Shown here in pieces: positions 1 to 6,477 of a stretch of DNA of 10,785 nt. Every line of letters starts with the position of its first letter. Position 1 is the first letter of the stretch. Below the pieces are notes generated by a model that saw only the letters and a program-made list of their open reading frames with translations, ran no database searches and was not told the origin of the DNA. A program made the translations under genes and the position numbers. Origin of the DNA: a bacterium (GTDB lineage: Bacteria; UBA9089; JASEGY01); contig JASEGY010000034.1 of the NCBI GenBank assembly GCA_030019105.1, positions 1 through 10,785 of the forward strand. The letters are read 5' to 3'.

Positions 1-35
1 AACCTCTGAACCTGACAACCTGAACGGGTTCTACC
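1..35. repeat. Short tandem octamer-like repeat upstream of the first gene
   Basis: The window opens with three imperfect copies of an 8-9 bp unit beginning AACCT (AACCTCTG, AACCTGAC, AACCTGAAC), followed by GGGTTC, which can pair with GAACC. It resembles the short tandem arrays in the other gaps, but it is cut by the window edge and its extent is unknown. No clear promoter is visible. Confidence 0.4.
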
Positions 36-68
36 ATGACTTTTGAAGAGGATACGAGGGGTTTTTTG

Positions 69-3000
69 ATGAAAAAGTTTTATTCGATCCTCTGTCTATC
101 TATTTTACTCGGAGTATATCCTGATCAAACCCTAAATGCTGATTCCTGGGTCAGTAATGGACCTTATGGCGGGGTCATTACCTCTATTGCGGTCGATCCC
201 GGGAATAAAGAGACTATTTATGTGACCACCTTTGGTGGAGGGGTATTTAAAACCCTTAAGGGAGGTATCTCCTGGGACCCTGTAAATGAAGGTCTTCCTT
301 TGCTTGCGCTTGATAGTCGCTCCATTATTATCAATCCGGATAATTCAGGTCACCTCTATTTAGCTTCGGCTGATGGGATATACCAGAGCCTTGATGGAGG
401 AGACAGTTGGGCAAAGAAAGACCGGGGGCTGAGTAATTCGGATATTAGATTTGTGGCTTTAACTCAGAGAAATACTGAATTACTCTATGCGGCCGCCTCG
501 AATGGGGTTTATAAGAGTGAAGATAGCGGAAATAACTGGAGCTTAAGCCTGAGCGCCCTTGATGTGCGTTCGGTTGCCATAGATCCCGGGAATACCAATA
601 TTGTCTATGCGGCTACCTGGGATGGGATCTACAAAACCAGTAATGGTGGAACAAAATGGGATAAACTGAACGGCGAGTTGGGGAGAGGCCGGGTCTGGTC
701 AGTAACTATTGACCCAATTGAGAATAATACGGTGTATATTGGTCTTGACAAGGGAGGCATCTACAAAAGCACGGATAGCGGCAAAAATTGGACGCCGCAG
801 AACCTGGGATTATCTGATAATGATATTCGCTGCCTGGTGATCGATGTCACCGCAGGAATTGAGTATGTGGGGACCTTTGGTGGAGGGGTTTACAAAAGAC
901 AGCAGGGGGAAGAAACCTGGCGGCCGATAAGCGTGGGCTTATCTAATACCACGATTCGATGCCTGAGATTAGATTCCGATTCTATCTATGCAGGAACTAA
1001 CGGCGGGGGAATATTTAAAAGCGATAACGAGGGGCTTTCCTGGAAAGAAATAAATGAAGGTGTAACTAACACCTACGTTGAGACCTTAACTGCCGGCAAT
1101 GGAGGTATCATTTATGCCGGCATTGGATTGGGAGGTGGAGTTTTTAAGAGCAGCAATGGGGGAGAAAGCTGGAAGGCCAAGAGTGAAGGGATCATGAATA
1201 ATACCCTCCAGGACCTCTTAGTGTCACCTGATAATCCTGAGGTCGTCTATGCCGGCACTTATAGCCACGGGGCATTTAGAACCATAAATGGAGGTGAACA
1301 GTGGAAAAAGATCAATGAAGGTCTCCTGGATTTTTCGGTCTGGTCTTTGGCTGCTTCTTCAACTACCCTGTATGCCGGAACCGGTGGAAATGGGGTCTTT
1401 GCCAGTACTGATGGCGGAGATAATTGGAGACCGGCTAATCAGGGGATGGACGGAGCCGGTATCCATGCTTTGGCGATCGACCCTGAAGATGAAAAAACAG
1501 TCTATGCCGGCGGCTTTACCGGAGTATTTAGAAGCGATGACGGGGGAGTAAGCTGGGCCGGGAAAAATATCGGGTTATCTCATACCGATGTTCGGGCTAT
1601 GGGCATAACTGCTGAGGGAACCCTTTACATCGGCACCTACGGCGGGGGGGTTTTCAAAAGTCCTGACCGGGGTGAAATCTGGGAAGAGGCAAATACCGGC
1701 CTCTTCAAACGCTCTGTCCTCTCTCTATCTATTGACCCGGATAATGAACAAAGTATTTATGCCGGAGTTTATGGAGGAGGTGTTTTTCGCACTGAAGATG
1801 GGGGAAGTACCTGGACTCAGTTGAGTCAAGAGGGACTTGTCTCCCCATCTATTATGTCTTTAATGGTAGTCGGGGGCAGGGTATTTGCCGGCACCCAGGG
1901 CGGTGGAGTAGTCGAGTATGTAGCGACACCGGCCGACAGCACTCCCCCTGGCGCTATCATTGACCTCACTGCCCTTGATCCGACTCTAAATACCATTACC
2001 CTCACCTGGACAGCCCCGGGAGATGATGACCGGGTTGGTCAGGCCGCGGTCTATGACATCAGGTATTCTGCTTCACGGGCGGCAGTTGAAACCTGGGACC
2101 AGGCTGCCCAGATTAAAAACGAGCCGGCCCCCAAGGCCGCTGGATCAACCGAAGTCCTTGTCGTCCCCGGCCTTGATCCTGAGACTACTTATTACTTTGC
2201 CATCAAGACCTTAGATGAAGAAGGCAATGTCTCTCTGCGTTCAAACATTGCCTCTGAAAGAACCCTGAGGTTAGCCGATACCACCCCGCCATGCCGGATC
2301 ACTGATCTGGTTGCCGGTAATCCCACTATTTACAGTATTACCCTTGCCTGGACTGCCCCTGGCGATGATTGTCAGGACGGTCAGGCCAGTTGCTATGACA
2401 TCCGTTACTCTACTTCTCCAATAAATGAAGATAATTGGTCAGCCGCCTTTCAGGTTAAAGCCAATCCTGTTCCGGCAGCGTCCGGCTCAAAAGAGACTTT
2501 TGTGGTAGTCGGACTCGATCCCGCAACCTTTTATTATTTCGGCATCAAGGCCTGTGATGAAGAAGGTAATCTATCGCCCCTCTCCAATATTGTCTCTGAG
2601 ACAACCCTGCGTTTAGCCGATACTACCCCCCCGTGCCGGATTACCGATCTGGTCGCCGGCAATCCCACTCTTTACAGTATTACCCTTGCCTGGACTGCTC
2701 CTGGAGACGACTGTCGGGACGGCCAGGCCGGTTGCTACGACATCCGTTACTCTACTTCCTCCATTAACGAAGATAATTGGCCAACAGCCTCTCAGGTCGA
2801 AAACAACCCCATTCCAGCAGCCCCTGGATCAAGAGAAACCTTTGCAGTAGATGGCCTTAACCCCGCAACCCTTTACTACTTCGCCATCAAGGCATGTGAT
2901 GAGGAAGGTAACCTATCGCCCCTATCTAATGTTGTTGCCGAAACAACTCTTGGGGTGAATCGCCTCCCACAGGTAACCATCACCTATCCTATTGGTGGAG

Positions 3001-3581
3001 AGATACTCAATGGAACAACCGATATCTGCTGGCAGGCAACTGACCCTGATGCGGATGAACTAACCATTGACCTCTTTGTCAAACGCTATTCTGATTTAAG
3101 CTGGACAGTGCTTGCCTATGGGGAGCCTGATGGCAGGTGCTATCCGTGGGATACAACTACTTTTGAAGACGGAAAAGACTACCTGATCCGGGTGGTGGCT
3201 AATGACGGCGAACTGAGTGGACAAGATCAGACCCGAACGACCTTTGCTATTTCAAATCACCTGCCCATCGGTCCGGCGAAAGACTTAAGGGATGCCCTCG
3301 TCTATCCCATCCCGTACCGGCCCGGCGAGGCTTACAACGGGGCCTTGAAATTTATTCATCTGACCGAAACTTCCTGGGTAGGTGTTTACACTATTACCGG
3401 CGAGCTGGTCAGGAAGCTTTCCAAAAGGAACCTGGGTCCTATCCCTTATGCTAATGCCTACGGCCTGATCTGGGATAGTTTTAATCAGTGGGGAGAAGTA
3501 GCCGCTACAGGAGTTTACATTTATGTCATCGCCGATGAAGCCGGACATCAAAAGATAGGGAAATTCTCTCTTTTAAGGTAG
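69..3581 (+). CDS. Exported multi-domain surface protein: Asp-box beta-propellers, three Fn3 domains, Ig-like domain, FlgD/T9SS-like C-terminus
   Basis: Start: ATG at 69 is preferred over the in-frame ATG at 36. GAGGGG at 56-61 sits 7 nt upstream, and the product then begins with a Sec signal peptide (KK, hydrophobic FYSILCLSILLGVY, probable cut after LNA-24). The mature protein (1170 residues with signal) has 13 repeats of about 43 residues, roughly residues 30-620. Each has a Y-A/V-G-T...GGGVFK strand followed by an Asp-box (S/T-x-D-x-G-x-x-W, e.g. KSTDSGKNW), and a degenerate 14th repeat follows. This is a sortilin/BNR-like propeller array, probably two seven-bladed propellers. Three Fn3 repeats of 114 residues start at 622, 736 and 850. 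An Ig-like domain (about 964-1068) follows, then a C-terminal segment (1075-1170) with YPIPYRPG and GVYTITGELVRKL, resembling FlgD Ig-like or T9SS sorting domains. A role in adhesion, glycan binding or surface structure is inferred; no catalytic residues are recognised. Confidence 0.85.
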   Translation: MKKFYSILCLSILLGVYPDQTLNADSWVSNGPYGGVITSIAVDPGNKETIYVTTFGGGVFKTLKGGISWDPVNEGLPLLALDSRSIIINPDNSGHLYLASADGIYQSLDGGDSWAKKDRGLSNSDIRFVALTQRNTELLYAAASNGVYKSEDSGNNWSLSLSALDVRSVAIDPGNTNIVYAATWDGIYKTSNGGTKWDKLNGELGRGRVWSVTIDPIENNTVYIGLDKGGIYKSTDSGKNWTPQNLGLSDNDIRCLVIDVTAGIEYVGTFGGGVYKRQQGEETWRPISVGLSNTTIRCLRLDSDSIYAGTNGGGIFKSDNEGLSWKEINEGVTNTYVETLTAGNGGIIYAGIGLGGGVFKSSNGGESWKAKSEGIMNNTLQDLLVSPDNPEVVYAGTYSHGAFRTINGGEQWKKINEGLLDFSVWSLAASSTTLYAGTGGNGVFASTDGGDNWRPANQGMDGAGIHALAIDPEDEKTVYAGGFTGVFRSDDGGVSWAGKNIGLSHTDVRAMGITAEGTLYIGTYGGGVFKSPDRGEIWEEANTGLFKRSVLSLSIDPDNEQSIYAGVYGGGVFRTEDGGSTWTQLSQEGLVSPSIMSLMVVGGRVFAGTQGGGVVEYVATPADSTPPGAIIDLTALDPTLNTITLTWTAPGDDDRVGQAAVYDIRYSASRAAVETWDQAAQIKNEPAPKAAGSTEVLVVPGLDPETTYYFAIKTLDEEGNVSLRSNIASERTLRLADTTPPCRITDLVAGNPTIYSITLAWTAPGDDCQDGQASCYDIRYSTSPINEDNWSAAFQVKANPVPAASGSKETFVVVGLDPATFYYFGIKACDEEGNLSPLSNIVSETTLRLADTTPPCRITDLVAGNPTLYSITLAWTAPGDDCRDGQAGCYDIRYSTSSINEDNWPTASQVENNPIPAAPGSRETFAVDGLNPATLYYFAIKACDEEGNLSPLSNVVAETTLGVNRLPQVTITYPIGGEILNGTTDICWQATDPDADELTIDLFVKRYSDLSWTVLAYGEPDGRCYPWDTTTFEDGKDYLIRVVANDGELSGQDQTRTTFAISNHLPIGPAKDLRDALVYPIPYRPGEAYNGALKFIHLTETSWVGVYTITGELVRKLSKRNLGPIPYANAYGLIWDSFNQWGEVAATGVYIYVIADEAGHQKIGKFSLLR
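1932..2957 (+). repeat. Three in-frame tandem Fn3-encoding repeats of exactly 342 bp
   Basis: Units begin at 1932, 2274 and 2616, each with GCCGA followed by two proline codons, so the period is exactly 342 bp (114 codons). Units 2 and 3 are very similar in DNA and differ largely at synonymous sites. Unit 1 is clearly more diverged. This fits a second, later duplication. Units 2 and 3 carry four cysteines at positions where unit 1 has none (PPCRI, DDC, CYDIRY, KACDEE). Confidence 0.85.
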
Positions 3582-3819
3582 GGGTCGTTCAGGTGTCAGG
3601 TGTCCGCAATCAGGTTAACCGTAATTCGTGTCCCTTTACCGTGTTCGTAGAAGAAGCCAGCCTCCCTGCTCATGCCCAGCCTGCGGATTCAAACTAATCC
3701 AAACAACATCTCCACGATCAGGGATATACGCCATAGTCCCTACCAAGCCTCGTTTCCAATTGATTGCCCTGTGTCAACTTCGTAATGACAGTTCCCTTCC
3801 TGAAAGCTTAAAGCTTTCG

Positions 3820-4009
3820 GGCATCGTTTCAAATCGCCCCAATAGCAGCTTTACACTTTTGAAGCGGAGTGCATGGCCACGTTTAAATTGGGTTGCGTAA
3901 CTTCTTTGGAGTTAATCCTTTAGGATTTCATTTATGAAAGGCTAAAGCCTAAACTCCCAAAAAGTGTAAACCGATCTCCAACGATTTTCAAGCTAGATGA
4001 AACGATGCC
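3820..4009. repeat. Nested inverted repeat (three concentric arm pairs)
   Basis: Three arm pairs lie inside each other. The outer pair is GGCATCGTTTC at 3820-3830 and GAAACGATGCC at 3999-4009 (11/11). The middle pair is TTTACACTTTT at 3850-3860 and AAAAGTGTAAA at 3960-3970 (11/11). The inner hairpin is 3908-3957. Just outside, GCTTTCGGG occurs on both sides (3813-3821 and 4011-4019) as a direct repeat. The layout suggests one hairpin element inserted within another, or a non-autonomous mobile element; no transposase is associated. Confidence 0.7.
3908..3957 (+). repeat. 50-nt hairpin repeat, copy A
   Basis: The sequence starts GGAGTTAATCCTTTAGG and ends GGCTAAAGCCTAAACTCC; its two halves pair as an imperfect hairpin. 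A near-identical copy lies at 8993-9041 (one single-base deletion and one substitution). The first 12 bases of an inverted copy appear at the window end (10774-10785). It is therefore a dispersed repeat family. Confidence 0.85.
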
Positions 4010-4086
4010 AGCTTTCGGGAAAGTAGCCCCCAAAGTGTTACCCTAAACCGACCCTTTCTGAACCATGCCGTCTTTGTGAAATTAAA

Positions 4087-4115
4087 TTGACAAAGTTTAT
4101 TTGATGTGCTATGAT
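4087..4115 (+). promoter_or_regulatory. Sigma70-type promoter for the nitronate monooxygenase gene
   Basis: TTGACA (4087-4092, perfect -35) is followed by a 17-base spacer and TATGAT (4110-4115, one base from the -10 consensus). Transcription would start near 4122, giving a leader of about 48 bases. It lies just outside the nested repeat and is the best promoter I see in the window. Confidence 0.8.
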
Positions 4116-4154
4116 TTACGCAGGAAAGATTCAAACAAGAAGGTAGATTTTCGG

Positions 4155-4160
4155 TAAGGA
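4155..4160 (+). promoter_or_regulatory. Ribosome binding site for the 4170 start
   Basis: TAAGGA ends 9 nt before the ATG at 4170. It supports that start, from which the protein begins at a family-typical N-terminus. Confidence 0.65.
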
Positions 4161-4169
4161 ATGTAAGAT

Positions 4170-5282
4170 ATGAATTTCAAAAATATACCAAAGTTGCGAA
4201 TAGGTGATTTGGAAGTTAATATACCCATTATTCAAGGAGCAATGGCTGTTGGCATTTCTTTATCAGGTTTAGCCTCAGCCGTGGCCAATGAGGGTGGTAT
4301 TGGAGTTATTGCTGCGGCCGGAATTGGTATGCTTGAGCCTGATTTTTTTACAAATTTCAAGGAAGCAAATAAAAGGGCCTTACGGAAAGAAATAAAGAAG
4401 GCCAGGGAAATGACCAAAGGCGCTATTGGTGTAAACATAATGGTGGCCCTTTCAGACTTTGATGACCTGGCAATGATTGCCGTGGATGAAGGCGCAGATT
4501 TAATTTTTCTTGGGGCAGGACTGGCGCTAAGGAATCCTGTAAGGAATATTAACACATCGCCGCCGGACAGGTTAAGCAAAGTCGCCACCAGGGTTGTTCC
4601 TATCGTATCTTCCGCAAGAGCGGCTAAAATCATATTTCGATATTGGGCAAAAAACTACGACCAGGTACCTGATGCGGTAGTTGTTGAGGGTCCATTAGCC
4701 GGGGGACATCTCGGATTCAAAAAAGAGCAGATCAATAATCCTGATTATGCCTTAGAAAAGATACTGCCGGAAGTAATCTCTGTGATAAAGCCATATAAGC
4801 AGCATTTCAATAAAAGTATTCCGGTAATCGCGGCAGGAGGCATATTTACAGGTGCGGATATTCATAAATTTATCCGGTTAGGGGCACAGGGGGTCCAGAT
4901 GGCAACCAGGTTTGTCGCCACTCACGAGTGTGATGCTTCCATAGAATTTAAAGAGGCATATCTAAAATGCAAAAAAGAAGCTCTGACCATAATTGACAGT
5001 CCTGTTGGATTACCGGGAAGAGCTATATGGAATAAGTTTCTTGAGGATGTGTCCGCAGGAGTTAAAAAACCTTTTAAATGTCCCTGGAGGTGTCTGAAAA
5101 CCTGTGATTTAAAAAAATCGCCATACTGCATTGTTCTTGCCTTAACCAATGCCAAAAAGGGAAACCTTAGCGAAGGATTTACCTTTGCGGGAGCTAACGC
5201 CTATCGGATAGATAAGATTGTCTCTGTTAAAGAGCTTGTCGGAACTTTACTGGAAGAATATGAAAGGGAAGCAGTTGCATAA
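4170..5282 (+). CDS. NAD(P)H-dependent flavin oxidoreductase / nitronate monooxygenase family protein
   Basis: This 370-residue protein is a TIM-barrel FMN enzyme of the 2-nitropropane dioxygenase/nitronate monooxygenase family, which oxidises alkyl nitronates; close relatives include FabK-type enoyl-ACP reductases. Visible signatures are IPIIQGAMAVGIS (residues 18-30), GVIAAAGIG (45-53), the flavin/catalytic segment GPLAGGHLG with His180, the phosphate-binding AAGGI (221-225) and GVQMATRF (241-248). SPVGLPGRAI (277-286) follows, then a cysteine cluster C304-x3-C308-x3-C312-x7-C320 and a C-terminal FAGANAYRIDKIVSVKEL. There is no signal peptide, so it is cytosolic. It has its own promoter at 4087-4115. 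The true substrate cannot be read from sequence; in anaerobe-like genomes such proteins may act on other substrates. Its link to the downstream lipid and Mg2+ genes is unclear. Confidence 0.85.
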   Translation: MNFKNIPKLRIGDLEVNIPIIQGAMAVGISLSGLASAVANEGGIGVIAAAGIGMLEPDFFTNFKEANKRALRKEIKKAREMTKGAIGVNIMVALSDFDDLAMIAVDEGADLIFLGAGLALRNPVRNINTSPPDRLSKVATRVVPIVSSARAAKIIFRYWAKNYDQVPDAVVVEGPLAGGHLGFKKEQINNPDYALEKILPEVISVIKPYKQHFNKSIPVIAAGGIFTGADIHKFIRLGAQGVQMATRFVATHECDASIEFKEAYLKCKKEALTIIDSPVGLPGRAIWNKFLEDVSAGVKKPFKCPWRCLKTCDLKKSPYCIVLALTNAKKGNLSEGFTFAGANAYRIDKIVSVKELVGTLLEEYEREAVA

Positions 5283-5286
5283 ATTG

Positions 5287-5543
5287 GTATCTTCTCAATA
5301 TTTCGGGGGGCTTTTGCCAGAACCGTGTCCGTTGTCCGTGTCCGTAGTAAAAAGAGTAGTACTGCTCGGCGGAAGTTGTTCACCAGTTCCAGAAACCAGG
5401 TTTCTTGAAGAAACCTGGTTTCTCAGGCTCCTCAAACCGAGGAGGAATTTCCGCCGAGCTGTAGTAGCCTCAGAACAACCCACGGACACGGATAACGGAC
5501 ACGGGCACGAATCAGGCTCTATCCGGATTTATTGAGAAGATAC
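5287..5543. repeat. 257-bp nested palindromic element filling the gap
   Basis: Concentric inverted arms occupy almost the whole gap. GTATCTTCTCAATA (5287-5300) pairs with TATTGAGAAGATAC (5530-5543), 14/14. A 21-base arm rich in GTCCGT (5325-5345) pairs with 5482-5502, 20/21. GCTCGGCGGAA (5364-5374) pairs with TTCCGCCGAGC (5449-5459), 11/11. A central palindrome lies at 5391-5423, and beside it CTCCTC/GAGGAG around AAACC (5429-5445) can form a small hairpin. The left end is 4 nt after the upstream stop codon and the right end 17 nt before the next start. No coding capacity is credible. It may act as an RNA processing, stability or attenuation structure, or be a MITE-like element. Confidence 0.8.
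5391..5423. repeat. 33-nt perfect palindrome, copy 1
   Basis: AGAAACCAGGTTTCTT, one G, then the exact reverse complement of the arm. An identical copy is at 10658-10690, and the 40 or so bases after it are also recognisably related, so this is a dispersed repeat family. Confidence 0.9.
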
Positions 5544-5560
5544 GGATTAGCTTACCAAAG

Positions 5561-6262
5561 ATGAAACGTCCTAATCTGGTTAAGAGTCTAAATCATGCTT
5601 TTATGGGAATCCTCTATGCCCTGAAAACAGAGCGCAATATGCAGCTCCACACTGCGGTGGCTGTGATTGTTTTACTGGGGAGTTTCTTTTTAAACATTAC
5701 CAGGTTGGAACTAATAGCCCTCTGGTTCGCTGTCTGCCTTGTTCTTTTGGCTGAAATGGTTAACACGAGCATAGAGAACGTTATTGATCTCATTTCCGAT
5801 TCCTATCATCCTCTGGCCGAGATTGCCAAGGATGTGGCTGCCGGGGCTGTTTTATTGGCCTCTGTTAATGCCCTGATTATTGCTTATCTTACTCTTTATA
5901 CCCATCTGGAAACCTTCCTTAATACCTCGGTCATTGCACGTGCCAGAGAGATACCTGAACATGTCAGCTTTGTCAGCCTGTTAGTAGTTATTATCATAAC
6001 TGTCTCTATTAAAGCTATTTTTAAGAAGGGCACCCCTTTTCGGGGAGGAATGCCGAGCGGGCATGCTGCCGTGGCTTTTTCTATTTGGACGGCTACTATC
6101 TTTCTCTCTGACAATACCTTTATGGTTATCCTGGTGTTTATCCTGGCCTTTATAGTCGCCCAGAGCCGGGTTAATTTCAAGATACATAGCTTCTGGGAAG
6201 TTCTATCCGGGTCATTAATCGGGGTTTTTCTAACCGGGTTGATCTTCCGGTTGATAAAATAG
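5561..6262 (+). CDS. Fused diacylglycerol/undecaprenol kinase (DgkA family) and PAP2 phosphatase
   Basis: A 233-residue membrane protein. Residues 1-115 match prokaryotic diacylglycerol kinases: an N-terminal SLNHAFMGILYALKTERN segment, three hydrophobic segments, and the active-site helix E65-x2-N68-T-S-I-E72-x3-D76 followed by AKDVAAGAV (90-97). Members phosphorylate diacylglycerol or undecaprenol with ATP. Residues 135-233 resemble a short PAP2 phosphatase: PSGH at 165-168 (motif 2) and S202-R203-x5-H209 (motif 3), with Glu213 where Asp is usual. The basic motif 1 (K-x6-RP) is only loosely matched by KKGTPFRGG. Kinase and phosphatase in one chain suggest recycling of lipid phosphates such as undecaprenyl phosphate for envelope synthesis, which is an inference. 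An in-frame TAG lies 15 nt upstream and no Shine-Dalgarno site is evident, so the start rests on the family alignment. Confidence 0.88.
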   Translation: MKRPNLVKSLNHAFMGILYALKTERNMQLHTAVAVIVLLGSFFLNITRLELIALWFAVCLVLLAEMVNTSIENVIDLISDSYHPLAEIAKDVAAGAVLLASVNALIIAYLTLYTHLETFLNTSVIARAREIPEHVSFVSLLVVIIITVSIKAIFKKGTPFRGGMPSGHAAVAFSIWTATIFLSDNTFMVILVFILAFIVAQSRVNFKIHSFWEVLSGSLIGVFLTGLIFRLIK

Positions 6263-6269
6263 GCAGTTA

Positions 6270-6290
6270 GTCAGTGGTCAGTGGTCAATT
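6270..6290. repeat. Short heptamer array GTCAGTG (x2, then GTCAATT)
   Basis: GTCAGTG at 6270-6276 and 6277-6283 is followed by GTCAATT. The motif is close to the reverse complement of the CTGACYC heptads at 6363-6460, so the two arrays are in inverted orientation around the 9/18-bp repeat block. Confidence 0.65.
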
Positions 6291-6298
6291 CGCTTTCT

Positions 6299-6360
6299 CA
6301 CAAAGGACAAGGGACACAAAGGACATAAGGGACACAAAGGACATAAGGGACACAAAGGAC
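6299..6360. repeat. 9/18-bp tandem repeat array
   Basis: The 18-bp unit GGGACACAAAGGACATAA is perfect at 6311-6328 and 6329-6346 and partial at 6347-6360, with a degenerate partial unit at 6299-6310. Each unit splits into two 9-bp halves of the form RGGACAYAA. On the minus strand it reads as a repetitive open frame, which I regard as an artefact. Confidence 0.9.
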
Positions 6361-6362
6361 AG

Positions 6363-6460
6363 CTGACCCCTGACCCCTGACTCCTGGCTCCTGACCCCTG
6401 ACTTCTGGCTCCTGACCCCTGACTCCTGGCTCCTGACCCCCGACTTCTGACTCCTGACAA
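6363..6460. repeat. Fourteen consecutive 7-bp repeats, consensus CTGACYC
   Basis: Exactly 14 heptamers fill 98 bases without a single indel, alternating CTGACCC, CTGACTC/CTGACTT and CTGGCTC. Units 2-10 show a higher-order 21-bp period. The array ends 5 nt before the Shine-Dalgarno site of the next gene. Seven-bp tandem repeats resemble STRR-type heptanucleotide repeats known from cyanobacteria. Such arrays are prone to slippage, so copy number may vary between strains. Confidence 0.92.
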
Positions 6461-6465
6461 TTACT

Positions 6466-6477
6466 GGAGGTATCTTG
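6466..6477 (+). promoter_or_regulatory. Ribosome binding site and TTG start of the first CNNM/CorC gene
   Basis: GGAGG at 6466-6470 is followed by a 4-nt spacer and TTG at 6475. The next codons offer no ATG or GTG before the first membrane segment, so TTG is the only reasonable start. The spacing is short but the Shine-Dalgarno match is strong. Confidence 0.7.

Larger units (their letters stand above)
3582..4086. other. Non-coding gap with short repeats; no credible gene
   Basis: After the TAG at 3579-3581 come two CAGGTGT heptamers (3590-3603) and low-complexity GTGTCC/CCGTGTTCG sequence to about 3650. The stretch 3650-3790 shows no recognised feature. A palindrome CCTGAAAGCTT/AAGCTTTCGGG lies at 3799-3821 and opens the nested inverted repeat described separately. 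A 90-codon open frame at 3628-3900 has no ribosome binding site and crosses the repeat, so I read the gap as non-coding. No U-tract terminator was found after the surface-protein gene. Confidence 0.6.

Noticed and set aside
36..68. Upstream ATG at 36 as the start of the surface protein
   Set aside because: It would put 11 polar and charged residues before the signal peptide, and the ATG at 69 has the better-spaced Shine-Dalgarno site.
3628..3900. 90-codon + strand open frame in the gap after the surface protein
   Set aside because: It has no ribosome binding site, no recognisable domain and an odd composition, and it ends within the arms of the nested repeat.
4232..4633. 133-codon minus-strand open frame
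   Set aside because: It is antisense to the well-supported flavin enzyme gene and has no domain or initiation signal.
5218..5535. 105-codon + strand open frame overlapping the end of the nitronate monooxygenase gene
   Set aside because: It starts inside the real gene in another frame and then reads through the palindromic element.
6363..6460. CRISPR array
   Set aside because: The repeats are 7 bp and directly adjacent with no spacers, and no cas gene is present.
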